Below are positions 52,369 through 61,474 of a stretch of 64,000 nt of DNA, piece after piece (position 1 is the stretch's first letter; each line of letters opens with the position of its first letter). Made by a program: the position numbers and the translations under genes. The DNA lies in NCBI GenBank assembly GCA_001604105.1, contig LVAQ01000016.1, positions 1 to 64,000 of the forward strand, read 5' to 3'. Source of the stretch: Clostridiales bacterium Firm_11 (GTDB taxonomy: Bacteria; Bacillota; Clostridia; Christensenellales; Aristaeellaceae). The notes under the pieces were generated by a model that worked only from the letters and a program-made list of their open reading frames with translations, did not search any database and was not told the DNA's origin.

Positions 52369-53544
52369 ATGACCTTTACCTTTTTGGGGATCACCGGTTA
52401 CCAGTATGGGCTTATACTGGCAATCAGCGTACTGGCCTATCTGTGCGCGGCGGGGATCCTCGGGTATGTACGGCGGCTGCCGGCAGGTACGGTTCGGGTG
52501 TTTGGACTGATTGCGCTGCCGGTTTCGCTGGTGTTTGCGCGTGCCGTATTCTGCGTGGTCAACTGGGCTTACTTTACCGAGACCATTTCTCAACCCCTAC
52601 GGATGCTCAGCTTCTGGGATGGCGGGCTAAGCCTTGTGGGCGCGCTGTGCGGGGTGGTGCTGGCGGCATTCCTAACCGCGCGTGTGATGAAAGTACGCTT
52701 TGGCGTTCTTTTTGATGTGACTGCGGTGCCGCTGGGGCTGATGATCGCGGGTTTTCGGCTTGCCGAAGGCGTTACAGGGCAGTTGGGCGTTGGCAGGCAG
52801 GTTGAGGTCGACGCACTTGTAGAAAGACTGCCCGTACTGTTCTTGACAGAACAGATGGGCACACTAACCCTGCACCGTTTGGCGGTTTTCCGCTATGAAG
52901 CCTTCGTGGCGCTGGTATTGTTTGCGGTGGCGCTTTGGTTTTTCTTTGCAAAGGGCACGCGCCGCAAACCACGCCATGGGGATGTGGGCATGATCGTTTA
53001 CGCGCTGCTTGGTTCAAGTCAGGTATTGCTGGAAAGCCTGCGGGACGATGGGCATATGCTGCTGGGATTTATCCGCATGCAGCAGCTTGGCTTTGTGCTG
53101 ATGCCGCTGCTGGCGTTGCTGGTGCTGAGTATACGTTATGGGCATATCCGCGAAGCGAAAGGAGCGACGGTGACCGCGTGGGTTCTGCTGCCGCTGATGG
53201 CTTTGATCGCGCTCTTGATGATACACCCGATCAACCATGTGCTGGATTTGACCAATCATCGCGCGGTTGGCTTTGCTTGCCTCGCCACACTGGGCGTTTA
53301 CATGGCGCTGTTCCTGCGTGTTCGCGGAGCAAATATCAGGCTGATTCTCACATGGCTGATGGCGCTGGTGGCTGTCGCGGGCTGTGTGCTGGTGGAATTC
53401 AGCATTGATGGCAGTGATAATCTCATCCGCGATTACACGGGCATGGCGTTTTGCTGCGCGCTGCTATATTTTGCGCCCTATACCCTTTGGACATCGCTCA
53501 AGGGGCGCGTCTATCGCGAGGAGAGCATTACCGTGCGGATTTAG
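52369..53544 (+). CDS. Prolipoprotein diacylglyceryl transferase-like membrane protein
   Basis: 391 residues with about ten membrane segments. The N-terminal part resembles Lgt: WDGGLSLVGALCGVVLAAF stands where Lgt has GGISFHGGLLG, and ESLRDDGHMLLGFIRMQQLGFV is like the ER...H...R.QQ region, but the motifs are degraded (the key His of the Lgt HGGL motif is absent). A C-terminal extension of about four helices is extra. It is therefore a divergent Lgt relative of uncertain activity. GGAGG 8 bases before ATG 52369; cotranscribed with the upstream glycosidase-like gene. Confidence 0.75.
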   Translation: MTFTFLGITGYQYGLILAISVLAYLCAAGILGYVRRLPAGTVRVFGLIALPVSLVFARAVFCVVNWAYFTETISQPLRMLSFWDGGLSLVGALCGVVLAAFLTARVMKVRFGVLFDVTAVPLGLMIAGFRLAEGVTGQLGVGRQVEVDALVERLPVLFLTEQMGTLTLHRLAVFRYEAFVALVLFAVALWFFFAKGTRRKPRHGDVGMIVYALLGSSQVLLESLRDDGHMLLGFIRMQQLGFVLMPLLALLVLSIRYGHIREAKGATVTAWVLLPLMALIALLMIHPINHVLDLTNHRAVGFACLATLGVYMALFLRVRGANIRLILTWLMALVAVAGCVLVEFSIDGSDNLIRDYTGMAFCCALLYFAPYTLWTSLKGRVYREESITVRI

Positions 53545-53581
53545 CGCGACATTGTTCTGACAGTAAAGAGGAGGTTTTGCA

Positions 53582-54115
53582 ATGCAGGTTCTACCCTATG
53601 GCGGTACGTTTGACCCCGAGGCAGCGCATGCTGCGGAAAGAAGCGGCCTTGCAAGGCTTGCGCTCCTCATCGAAACGCCCTATGGCGTGATGACGCTTGT
53701 ACAGCGGGGCGAGGCGCTCAGCGAATTACGTTTTTCCGGAGAAACCCTGATGGCGCGGCAATTGGCGGATACCCCCCTGCTACAGGAAGCCAAGCGGCAG
53801 CTAGACGCGTACTTTGCAGGCAAACTCCGGCAGTTTGACCTGCCGCTGGCGCCGCTGGGCACGTCATTTCAAACCCTGATATGGCAAACGTTGACCGCCG
53901 AGGTGCCCTATGGACAAACCATTACCTATGGAGAGCTGGCCAAACGTGCGGGGAACCCCGCGGCATCCCGTGCCGTTGGCATGGCGAACCATCGCAATCC
54001 ATTGCCGATATTCATCCCATGCCATCGTGTGATTGGCGCGGGGGGAAAGCTGGTGGGGTATGGCGGCGGGTTGCCGCTTAAGCAAAGTTTGCTGAATCTG
54101 GAAGCCCGTACCTGA
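53582..54115 (+). CDS. ogt: Methylated-DNA--[protein]-cysteine methyltransferase
   Basis: 177 residues. The alkyl-acceptor cysteine is in IPCHRVIGAGG (Cys147), preceded by the DNA-binding helix segment TITYGELAKRAGNPAASRAVG. It directly reverses O6-alkylguanine. The first 25 residues (QVLPYGGTFDPEAAHAAERS) are an unusual extra before the normal N-terminal domain. GAGGAGG is 7 bases before the ATG. It lies 37 bases after the Lgt-like gene and may be in the same transcript. Confidence 0.94.
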   Translation: MQVLPYGGTFDPEAAHAAERSGLARLALLIETPYGVMTLVQRGEALSELRFSGETLMARQLADTPLLQEAKRQLDAYFAGKLRQFDLPLAPLGTSFQTLIWQTLTAEVPYGQTITYGELAKRAGNPAASRAVGMANHRNPLPIFIPCHRVIGAGGKLVGYGGGLPLKQSLLNLEART

Positions 54116-54349
54116 TGCTGCAAACCAGCAATCGATACAACGCGGGAATCGAATCCGGCGTCTGCGATGATACAGCTGCTGATAGAGCAACGGCATCAGC
54201 GGCAGATACCGTGTGCGGACGCGAAGTGGAAACGGTTCCCCCGAGATAGCGAAGGATGTTGTGATACGGAATCACCGACGGTGCGGCGAGCACCACTTCA
54301 TTTACCGTAGCCTTACAGGGCAGTCCTGTTTGGACGGAAAGGACTTATT

Positions 54350-56107
54350 ATGACACACAGAAAAACTAAGATCGTATGTACGCTGGGGCCCTCCACGCAA
54401 AGTGACGATGTGCTCCGTGAGATGATGCTATCCGGCATGAATGTAGCCAGGCTCAATTTTTCCCATGGCACGCATGAGACGCACGGCGTCACCATCGCGC
54501 GTGTGAAACGCCTTCGCGAGGAATTGGGGCTTCCCATCGGCATCATGCTGGATACCAAGGGACCCGAAATTCGGCTGGGTGATTTTACCGAAGGCCGCGT
54601 ACAGCTGCAAAAGGGGCAGAATTTCACGCTATGCGCCTATGATGTGCCCGGAACCGCCGAGCGCGTGAGCATTACCTATCACGGTTTGATCAATGATGTG
54701 CATGAGGGTTCCGCCATCCTGCTGGATGATGGACTGGTTGCCCTCACGGTTATCCGCGTTGGCGAGAAAGAAATTCTCTGCCGCGTGGATAACGGGGGCG
54801 AGGTGAGCAATCACAAGGGGGTGAATGCGCCCGGCGCGGAGCTGACCATGCCCTTCCTCAGCGATACCGACAGGGATGATATCCGCTATGGCGTAGAGCA
54901 GGGCGTGGATTTTGTGGCGGCCTCATTCACGCGTTGCGCGGATGATATTCTGGAAATTCGGAAACTCTTTGGACAAAAAGGCGGCAGGGATATCAGCATC
55001 ATCGCCAAGATTGAGAATACGCAGGGCGTTCAGAACATTGATGAGATCCTGCGCGTGAGCGATGGCATCATGGTAGCGCGCGGGGATTTGGGTGTGGAGA
55101 TTCCGCTGGAAGAAGTGCCTGTGATCCAGAAAATGCTCATCCATAAAGCATACTCCTCCGGCAAACAGGTGATTACCGCAACGCAGATGCTGGAGAGCAT
55201 GTCTACCAACCCCCGCCCTACCCGCGCCGAGGCGACAGATGTCGCCAACGCGATTTATGACGGCACCAGCGCTACCATGCTTTCCGGCGAAACGGCGGCG
55301 GGGATGTATCCCGTTGAGGCGCTGCGAACCATGGCGCGCATTGCCCAGCGCGCGGAGGCGGATATCAACTATATCAAACGCTTCAAAGAACGCGAGAGCG
55401 AGCGCACGCCGGATGTGACCAACGCCATCAGCCATGCTACCGTAACCAGCGCGCATGATTTGGGCGCGACGGCGATCCTCACTGTTACCAAGAGCGGCCG
55501 CACGGCGCGGATGATCTCCAAATACAGGCCGAACTGCCCGATCCTGTGCTGCGCAATGGATGAACGCGTTTGTCGCAGGCTGGCGCTCAGCTGGGGCGTG
55601 ATCCCGCTGCTGATTGAAGAGGCGCACAATACCGACGAGCTGTTTGAGCGCGCCGTACAAGCGGGAGAGAAGGCAAAGCTGCTGCATGATGGCGAGCTGG
55701 TGGTGATGACCGCCGGGGTGCCCTTGGGCATCAGCGGCACCACAAACCTGATGAAGGTGCATGTGGTGGGGCATATTCTGGTTACAGGGCGCGGGGTAGG
55801 CCGCCATACCGTGCATGGCAGCCTGTGTGTTTCTATAAGCGAAGAGGATGCGCAGCGGGATTTCAACGATGGGGATATTCTGGTGATCAGACAGACCAGC
55901 AACCAGCTGCTGCCGTTGGTACGCAAGGCGGGCGGCTTGATTCTGGAGGACGATGATCCCAATGGACATGGCGCGATTGCGGGCATGAGTCTGGATATCC
56001 CGATGATTATCGGCGCGCGCGAGGCAACAAAAATCCTGAAAAGCGGCGCGGTTGTTACGCTGGATGCTTTGCGTGGGGTGGTCAGTTGTGAGCGCTGTGT
56101 TGATTGA
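54350..56107 (+). CDS. pyk: Pyruvate kinase with C-terminal PEP-utilising-like domain
   Basis: 585 residues, long form. It makes pyruvate and ATP from phosphoenolpyruvate. MTHRKTKIVCTLGPS, MLDTKGPEIRLG, KIENTQGV, MVARGDLGVE and ATQMLESM are the catalytic barrel motifs. After the normal C-domain, residues about 500-580 form a swivelling phosphohistidine-like domain (GGLILEDDDPNGHGAIAG...PMIIGAREA) of the PEP-utilising type, common in Bacillota pyruvate kinases and of unclear role. AAAGGA precedes the start. Confidence 0.97.
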   Translation: MTHRKTKIVCTLGPSTQSDDVLREMMLSGMNVARLNFSHGTHETHGVTIARVKRLREELGLPIGIMLDTKGPEIRLGDFTEGRVQLQKGQNFTLCAYDVPGTAERVSITYHGLINDVHEGSAILLDDGLVALTVIRVGEKEILCRVDNGGEVSNHKGVNAPGAELTMPFLSDTDRDDIRYGVEQGVDFVAASFTRCADDILEIRKLFGQKGGRDISIIAKIENTQGVQNIDEILRVSDGIMVARGDLGVEIPLEEVPVIQKMLIHKAYSSGKQVITATQMLESMSTNPRPTRAEATDVANAIYDGTSATMLSGETAAGMYPVEALRTMARIAQRAEADINYIKRFKERESERTPDVTNAISHATVTSAHDLGATAILTVTKSGRTARMISKYRPNCPILCCAMDERVCRRLALSWGVIPLLIEEAHNTDELFERAVQAGEKAKLLHDGELVVMTAGVPLGISGTTNLMKVHVVGHILVTGRGVGRHTVHGSLCVSISEEDAQRDFNDGDILVIRQTSNQLLPLVRKAGGLILEDDDPNGHGAIAGMSLDIPMIIGAREATKILKSGAVVTLDALRGVVSCERCVD

Positions 56108-56124
56108 TGTAAAGAAGAACAGTT

Positions 56125-56164
56125 CAAAAGCCTCCGGTATGATGTATACGGAGGCTTTTGCTTT
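56125..56164. terminator. Terminator of pyk (bidirectional)
   Basis: CAAAAGCCTCCG (56125-56136) and CGGAGGCTTTTG (56149-56160) form a 12-bp stem, with a T-containing flank (CTTTG) on the plus strand and TTG on the other. pyk and the metallophosphoesterase gene converge here. Confidence 0.8.
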
Positions 56165-56291
56165 GCGTGTACGGTGGGAACTCATGCCAAGCGGTGGGCG
56201 CTATCCCGGGAGGGGCATGCGAGCCAATATCTTCAAATCAACAATGCGTTGGCAGGGAAGAAAACCAACCACAGATAGCAGGGCGGCAATA

Positions 56292-57221
56292 CTAGCTGTT
56301 GGCTTTATTCTTCAGTGTGATTACATGCAGCTGCGGGGGCGCAAACAACCTGACGGGGAACAAGCTTGTGCCTACCCCGTTGCTGATGAGGATGTGCGCG
56401 CGGTTTTCCTCGAGCCAGCCGCGCAGGTAACGTTCGCCCAGGTCGGGGATGTAGCTTGGCAGCAGTGGTAAACCCAATAGGGTCAGTTGACCGCCGTGGG
56501 TGTGCCCAAAGAGCGCAAGGTCAAACCAATGCGAATCGCCATCCGCGCCGGATGCTTTAATGGCGTCTGGCAGCTGATCGGGGTTATGCGCAAGGAAGAT
56601 CACGAAATCCTCCTGACGTAGCTGCTTGGCTACGGCGCTTACGTCTGGATTGCCGCCCTGGTAATCATCCACGCCGGAAAGATAGAGGTAGGTTTGACCC
56701 ACTTTGATACGGGAAACACTGTTGATCAGCGGCGTTACCCCTGCCGCGTCCATCGCTTTGATGATCATGGACAGGTTGCTCTCCGGCTCGGTGCGGTCAT
56801 GTTCCCCCAGCACGGCGAATACGCCCAGCCTCGCCTGTATTTTAGGCAGGTTGTTGAAAAACGCTAACGCGCCGCTGCTATCCTCAGCATAATCGCCGCC
56901 CAAAAGCACTACATCGGCGCTCTGGCTGTTGATGGTTTTAACCAGCTCATTGACGCGCCACTGCTGGTAGCGTGCGCCTGTGTGGATATCACTTACATAT
57001 ACGATGCGAAGGCCTCGCAGGTTTTGGTGCAGCCCCGCGATGGTGATAGTGCGGCGATCAACGGTTAAATGATAGGCTTCAAAAAAAGGATAGATTAGTG
57101 CCAGAACCAGCAGAAGTACCAGCAGCACGCGGGATAAGCGTGGTCTGCGGCGGCGCGGTTTGCGGTAACGGTACTCGTATCGCGGCAGATGGATCCCTCC
57201 CCGTGTTGGATTGACAGGCAT
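56292..57221 (-). CDS. Membrane-anchored metallophosphoesterase (YkuE-like)
   Basis: Up to 309 residues. A basic stretch and one membrane helix (about 30-47) precede a calcineurin-like phosphoesterase with VSDIHTG, LLGGDYAED, LAHNPDQL and LFGHTHGGQL. The third motif reads VLGEHD, not GNHD, so the usual Asn ligand is replaced. The start is uncertain: ATG 57221 has no ribosome site and lies only about two bases past the predicted transcript start, while GGGGAGGG sits before a CTG at 57188. Family members act on phospholipids, nucleotides or wall precursors. Confidence 0.86.
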   Translation of the reverse strand: MPVNPTRGGIHLPRYEYRYRKPRRRRPRLSRVLLVLLLVLALIYPFFEAYHLTVDRRTITIAGLHQNLRGLRIVYVSDIHTGARYQQWRVNELVKTINSQSADVVLLGGDYAEDSSGALAFFNNLPKIQARLGVFAVLGEHDRTEPESNLSMIIKAMDAAGVTPLINSVSRIKVGQTYLYLSGVDDYQGGNPDVSAVAKQLRQEDFVIFLAHNPDQLPDAIKASGADGDSHWFDLALFGHTHGGQLTLLGLPLLPSYIPDLGERYLRGWLEENRAHILISNGVGTSLFPVRLFAPPQLHVITLKNKANS

Positions 57222-57239
57222 CTATGGCTATTGTACACT
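57211..57239 (+). promoter_or_regulatory. Promoter of the flavin reductase gene
   Basis: TTGACA (57211-57216), 17-base spacer, TACACT (57234-57239), overlapping the minus-strand promoter of the metallophosphoesterase gene. Confidence 0.7.
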
Positions 57240-57258
57240 AATGATAATAGCGAAACAA
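57230..57258 (-). promoter_or_regulatory. Promoter of the metallophosphoesterase gene
   Basis: Minus strand: TTGTTT (57253-57258), 17-base spacer, TACAAT (57230-57235). Transcription would start about 57223. Confidence 0.55.
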
Positions 57259-57271
57259 GGGGAGGGTTTCC

Positions 57272-57967
57272 ATGGACAGCGCCAGCTTTCGCGCAATCGG
57301 GCCTACCACCTACCTATGCCCCACCCCAACAGTGCTGGTTGGCTGCGCTGCCGATGCCGCCTGGCGCAGCGGCGGGGCGAACAGACCCAACCTGATTACC
57401 ATTGCCTGGACAGGGATTTGCTGCTCAAAGCCGCCGATGCTCAGCATCAGCGTGCGCCCGGAACGTTACAGCCACGCCCTGCTTACCCAAAGCGGTGAGT
57501 TTACCGTTAACCTGATCAGTGAAGAACTTCTGCATGCGATGGATCTATGCGGGGTCAAAAGCGGCCGAGATATGGATAAGTTTGGCAGCCTTGGCCTGCA
57601 CCCTATGGCCGCGCAAGGTTTGGAGATTGCGCCCGCGCTCCAAGAGGCGCCCGCATATCTCAGCTGCAAGGTCAGGCAGGTGATTACGCTGGGCAGCCAT
57701 GATCTATTTCTGGCGGAGATTGTGGATGTATGTGTGCGGGAGTCATTTTTTAACGTAGATGGCAGCATCGATGAGCAGGCGATGGCGCTGGTTGCGTTTG
57801 TACATGGCAAATACCGCGCGCTTGGTAAAGAGATCGGCTTCTTTGGTTACTCAGTCGCCAGCGAGGATGTGTTGCGCCGTCGGCTTCCCCATGCGGCGGC
57901 AAATCAGAATGTGCGGGCAGGCAAACGCAGCGGCAAGCGTTTGCTGCGTAAAGACGGCAAAGCATAA
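57272..57967 (+). CDS. Flavin reductase family protein
   Basis: 231 residues. The flavin-binding split-barrel features are visible: TPTVLVGCAADA, NLITIAWTGICCSKPPMLSISV and SGEFTVNLISEEL, followed by LGSHDLFLAEIVDV. Such proteins (flavoredoxin type) bind FMN and reduce it or pass electrons in anaerobes. A basic 40-residue tail (GKRSGKRLLRKDGKA) is extra. GGGGAGGG is close upstream of ATG 57272. Its promoter overlaps that of the divergent metallophosphoesterase gene. Confidence 0.87.
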   Translation: MDSASFRAIGPTTYLCPTPTVLVGCAADAAWRSGGANRPNLITIAWTGICCSKPPMLSISVRPERYSHALLTQSGEFTVNLISEELLHAMDLCGVKSGRDMDKFGSLGLHPMAAQGLEIAPALQEAPAYLSCKVRQVITLGSHDLFLAEIVDVCVRESFFNVDGSIDEQAMALVAFVHGKYRALGKEIGFFGYSVASEDVLRRRLPHAAANQNVRAGKRSGKRLLRKDGKA

Positions 57968-58086
57968 TAGGATTCCAACCCGTTGTGGATCGTCCACACG
58001 GCTGGCGCGTCGCGTAGGTATGAGGCGCGAGGGCAGAGCGCTTCAAGAGCTATGAAACTGGATGTTTTTTGAATCTTGCGAGTATA

Positions 58087-58248
58087 ATGCGCAAGTTGAT
58101 CAATTCCCGGAAAGAAACCGCCAGTGAGACCGTCGCGCGCATGGGTGTGAATCCCAATGCTATCATGACGGTAAGCAGTGTAGAATCCTCTACTGTTGCC
58201 ACATGTCCCTTGGGCTATGACGTTCGCCGCAGTTTTACCGCTGCATAG
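58087..58248 (+). CDS. Candidate 53-residue small protein
   Basis: An open frame starting RKLINSRKETASE and ending SSTVATCPLGYDVRRSFTAA. No ribosome site precedes ATG 58087, and TATAAT overlaps the start codon, which argues against it; the composition looks coding. The core VESSTVATCPLGYDV with Ser/Thr before one Cys resembles some modified-peptide precursors, but no maturation enzyme is beside it. I treat it as possible only. Confidence 0.3.
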   Translation: MRKLINSRKETASETVARMGVNPNAIMTVSSVESSTVATCPLGYDVRRSFTAA

Positions 58249-58253
58249 ATGAA

Positions 58254-58292
58254 AGCAAACGAGCCGGAGAAAGCATCTCCGGCTTGTTTGCT
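58254..58292 (-). terminator. Terminator of the HerA-like ATPase gene
   Basis: AGCAAACGAGCCGGAGA (58254-58270) pairs with TCTCCGGCTTGTTTGCT (58276-58292) with one mismatch, giving a 16-bp stem that converges on the ATPase stop at 58310. Confidence 0.7.
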
Positions 58293-58309
58293 GCTAAGGG
58301 ATGCAGACC

Positions 58310-60223
58310 TTATTTCTTGCCGGTCAAACCGCCGAGCAAGCCGCGGGTCAGCTCATTGACTACGGTGCGGGTCGCGGAGTTGATGGCGGAGTTCTTTACA
58401 CGACCCAGGATGCTATCGTTGTTGCGGGCACGCTGGGCACGCTCATCGCGCAGTGCATCCGCTTTTTCACGGCGCGCGAGGGTATCAGCCTCTTTGGCCG
58501 CTTTGACCTTTGCGGCTTCGGCGTCTTTGGCTGCTTTGACGGCGGCTTTTGCCTCCGCTTCGCTCAGCACAGGCACATACTGCCCGGTTGCGGGGTCGAG
58601 GGCCAGGGTCATTTCTTTCTGGGTATAAGTACCCGTAACGGGGTCATGCACCAGCACATGCTGGCGAATGGTCTGACCTGCTGTGGGTGCGGCAGGCGCG
58701 ACGGGTGCGACAGGCGCGGGAGCCTGCGGCTGCACCGGGGTTTGCGCCGCCTGTGGGCTGGTTGGCAGGGGACTCATGGTTTCCAGCGCCTTGGGCACGT
58801 ACTGCCCGGTGGCGGGGTCAAACACCATAAAGGTGGCGGAAGGCTCCGCGACTGGGGCTGGCGCGGCTGCCGGCGCGGAAGGCACAGGCTGTTGCACAGG
58901 TGCGGTTGCCTGAACGCGCGGCGTAGATGGACGTCCAAGGTTCATGGTAGCGGCAAGGTATTCATAGGCGCTTTCGCGATCCACCTGCTCTTCATATACG
59001 CCGGCAAAGGAGCTGGTTTGGATGAAGGTTCTGCGCAGTTCAGGGTCAATCGTGCCCATATAGCTTTGCGGGGGCAGAATGGTTGCGCGGGTGACCACGC
59101 TGGGCGCGCCTTTATCATCCAGAAAGGAAAGCAGCGCCTCGCCGGTTTGCAGTTGCGTGATTGCCTGCTCGGTATCAAAGGCGGGGTTTGCGCGGAACGT
59201 CTGCGCCGCGACCTTCACAGCCTTTTGATCCAACGGTGTGAAAGCACGCAGGGCGTGCTGCATACGGTTGCCGAGTTGACCCAATATGGACATGGGAACA
59301 TCCGCGGGATTTTGTGTGATGAAGTACACACCCACGCCCTTGCTGCGAATCAACCGCACGACCTGCTCGATCTTATCCAGCAGCTGTTTGCCGCAGTTGT
59401 TGAACAGCAGGTGCGCTTCGTCAAAGAAGAACACCATGCGAGGCTTGTCCAGATCGCCCTGCTCGGGGAGGGTTTCGTACAGCTCGGAGAGCATCCACAG
59501 CAGGAAGGTCGAGTACATTAAAGGATTGAGGAAGAGCTTATCGCTGGCCAGAATGTTGATGGTGCCGCGCCCGTTTTCATCCAGCTGCATCCAATCCACG
59601 ATGTTCAGCGCGGGTTCACCAAAGAAGCGGTCGCCTCCCTGATCTTCCAGCACGGCTACGGCGCGCTGAATCGCACCGATGCTCGCTTTGCTCACATTGC
59701 CGTAATGCAGGGTATACTGGCTTGCGTTTTCGCCCACATAAGCAAGCATGGCTTTCAGGTCCTTGATATCCAGCAGGAGCATGTTTTCATCATCCGCAAC
59801 GCGGAAGAGGATGTTAAGCACCCCCGCCTGTGTTTCGTTCAGGTTGAGCATGCGCGCCAGCAGCAAGGGACCCATCTCGCTTGCGGTGGTGCGCACGGGA
59901 TGGCCTTCCTCGCCATAGACATCCCAAAACTCGGTGGGGAAGGTTTCAAAGGAGAAGTTGTTAACCCCAACGCTCATCAAGCGTGCGGCGACTTTATCGG
60001 TGTTTTCACCCATGCGCACCATGCCGCTCAGATCCCCTTTGATGTCACTGAGAAACACGGGTACGCCCATGGCGGAAAAGCCTTCGGCCATTACCTTGAG
60101 CGTAACGGTTTTGCCTGTTCCAGTTGCGCCGGCAATCAGTCCATGGCGATTGGCCATATGCGGAAGCAAAAAAATCGGTGTATGATCTCCGGTACCGACC
60201 CATATCTTACCATCCTGTAGCAT
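58310..60223 (-). CDS. HerA/DUF853-like ATPase with [13 protein letters not shown] repeats
   Basis: 637 residues. The ATPase part has Walker A GATGTGKT (32-39) and Walker [13 protein letters not shown] with a downstream [10 protein letters not shown], the pattern of HerA-like/YjgR (DUF853) proteins. Beyond about residue 430 is a low-complexity Pro/Ala/Gln linker with three related units near residues 468, 524 and 541 ([37 protein letters not shown]), then a charged Ala/Lys helix. The role is unknown; such proteins may pump DNA or act on membranes. AAGGAGG precedes the ATG. Confidence 0.85.
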   Translation of the reverse strand: MLQDGKIWVGTGDHTPIFLLPHMANRHGLIAGATGTGKTVTLKVMAEGFSAMGVPVFLSDIKGDLSGMVRMGENTDKVAARLMSVGVNNFSFETFPTEFWDVYGEEGHPVRTTASEMGPLLLARMLNLNETQAGVLNILFRVADDENMLLLDIKDLKAMLAYVGENASQYTLHYGNVSKASIGAIQRAVAVLEDQGGDRFFGEPALNIVDWMQLDENGRGTINILASDKLFLNPLMYSTFLLWMLSELYETLPEQGDLDKPRMVFFFDEAHLLFNNCGKQLLDKIEQVVRLIRSKGVGVYFITQNPADVPMSILGQLGNRMQHALRAFTPLDQKAVKVAAQTFRANPAFDTEQAITQLQTGEALLSFLDDKGAPSVVTRATILPPQSYMGTIDPELRRTFIQTSSFAGVYEEQVDRESAYEYLAATMNLGRPSTPRVQATAPVQQPVPSAPAAAPAPVAEPSATFMVFDPATGQYVPKALETMSPLPTSPQAAQTPVQPQAPAPVAPVAPAAPTAGQTIRQHVLVHDPVTGTYTQKEMTLALDPATGQYVPVLSEAEAKAAVKAAKDAEAAKVKAAKEADTLARREKADALRDERAQRARNNDSILGRVKNSAINSATRTVVNELTRGLLGGLTGKK

Positions 60224-60391
60224 AGGATATCCTCCTTTTTTGGTGAAAACTGTATAAACGTATCATACAACGCTGAAACGGTTTTCGTCAATCGGTTTCC
60301 GTGGAGGAGGGCGTGGTTGCGGCGGCACGATGGGCGGCCATGCCGATGTTTCACCGGCGGCGCAGTGGTTTACAACAGAGATACGGGCAGC

Positions 60392-60420
60392 TTGTATTGC
60401 GTGCCGTAACGTGTTATGAT
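60392..60420 (+). promoter_or_regulatory. Promoter of gpsA
   Basis: TTGTAT (60392-60397), 17-base spacer, TATGAT (60415-60420), with the start codon at 60441. Confidence 0.6.
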
Positions 60421-60440
60421 GCTGCCTGGGAGGGTAATAC

Positions 60441-61388
60441 ATGCGTTTTACGGTCATGGGATGCGGGCGATGGGGCGCCTTTTTAGCGTGGTATACAAAC
60501 AAGCTTGGTCATCAGGTCACTTTAGTGGGACGCGAAAGCTCCCGACACATGGAAACTTTTCAAAGCACCCGCACCAATGGACTGGTGACGCTTCCGGATA
60601 CGGTTAGATTATCTACGACACTCCCGGCGGATGCCGAGGTTACCCTCATTTCCATCGGCTCGCAAGGGCTGCGGGGGTTACTCCGGCAAAACGCGCAGGC
60701 ATTGCGCGGCAAGCCGCTGGTGCTTTGTATGAAGGGGCTGGAAATCGGCACGGGCAAACGCCTGAGTGTGATTGCCGCCGAGGAATTGGGGCAAGGGCAA
60801 CCTGTGGCGGTATGGCTTGGCCCCGGGCATGTACAGGAATTTACACGCGGCGTGCCCAACTGTATGGTGATCGATAGCGCCGATGAAGCGCTCAAGGCGA
60901 TGCTGGTTGAGGCGTTGGCCAGCGATTTGATTCGCTTCTACTATGGGCGGGATTTGATTGGCAATGAGATCGGCGCTGCCGCAAAAAACGTGGTGGGCAT
61001 TGCCGCGGGCGCGCTGGACGGGGTGCACTTGGGCACGCTCAAGGGCGCGCTCATGAGCCGGGGCACACGCGAGGTGGCAAGGCTTATTGCCGCGTTGGGC
61101 GGCAACGAACTCAGCGCATACGGCCTTTGTCACCTGGGAGATTATGAAGCCACCATTTTTTCGCCTTATAGCCATAACCGCCGTTTTGGCGAGTGTGTGG
61201 TTACGGGCGAGCCCTATACCGAGTTGGCGGAGGGATACTACACCGTCAAGGCGCTGCTGGATCTTGAAAAGCAGACCGGCGTGGAAATGCCCATCAGCCA
61301 TGCGCTTTATCAGGTGCTCTATGAGGGTGCGGATGCGCGTGAAATGGTAGATGAACTGTTCCGCAGGAGCCTGAAAATGGAGTTTTAG
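60441..61388 (+). CDS. gpsA: Glycerol-3-phosphate dehydrogenase (NAD(P)+)
   Basis: 315 residues. N-terminal Rossmann motif reads VMGCGRWGAFLAWY in place of the usual GAGSWGTALA. KGLEIGTGKRLSVIAAEEL, the catalytic lysine in GAAAKNVVGIAAG and the RGTREV segment are as in GpsA, which makes sn-glycerol-3-phosphate for phospholipid synthesis. GGGAGG is 6-7 bases upstream. The DUF1385-prmC-prfA genes follow, separated by 86 bases. Confidence 0.9.
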   Translation: MRFTVMGCGRWGAFLAWYTNKLGHQVTLVGRESSRHMETFQSTRTNGLVTLPDTVRLSTTLPADAEVTLISIGSQGLRGLLRQNAQALRGKPLVLCMKGLEIGTGKRLSVIAAEELGQGQPVAVWLGPGHVQEFTRGVPNCMVIDSADEALKAMLVEALASDLIRFYYGRDLIGNEIGAAAKNVVGIAAGALDGVHLGTLKGALMSRGTREVARLIAALGGNELSAYGLCHLGDYEATIFSPYSHNRRFGECVVTGEPYTELAEGYYTVKALLDLEKQTGVEMPISHALYQVLYEGADAREMVDELFRRSLKMEF

Positions 61389-61474
61389 CCATGTACCTTC
61401 CATGGCAGGAAATATCGTTAGTCTTATCGAACATAAGCCATAGCTCGCCAGGCGGGCGGAAAGGAACCAAAACG

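Larger units (their letters stand above)
57968..58309. other. Intergenic region before the HerA-like ATPase gene's end
   Basis: 342 bases. It contains the candidate small frame at 58087-58248, a TATAAT at 58083-58089 that touches its ATG, and the terminator at 58254-58292. Confidence 0.5.
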
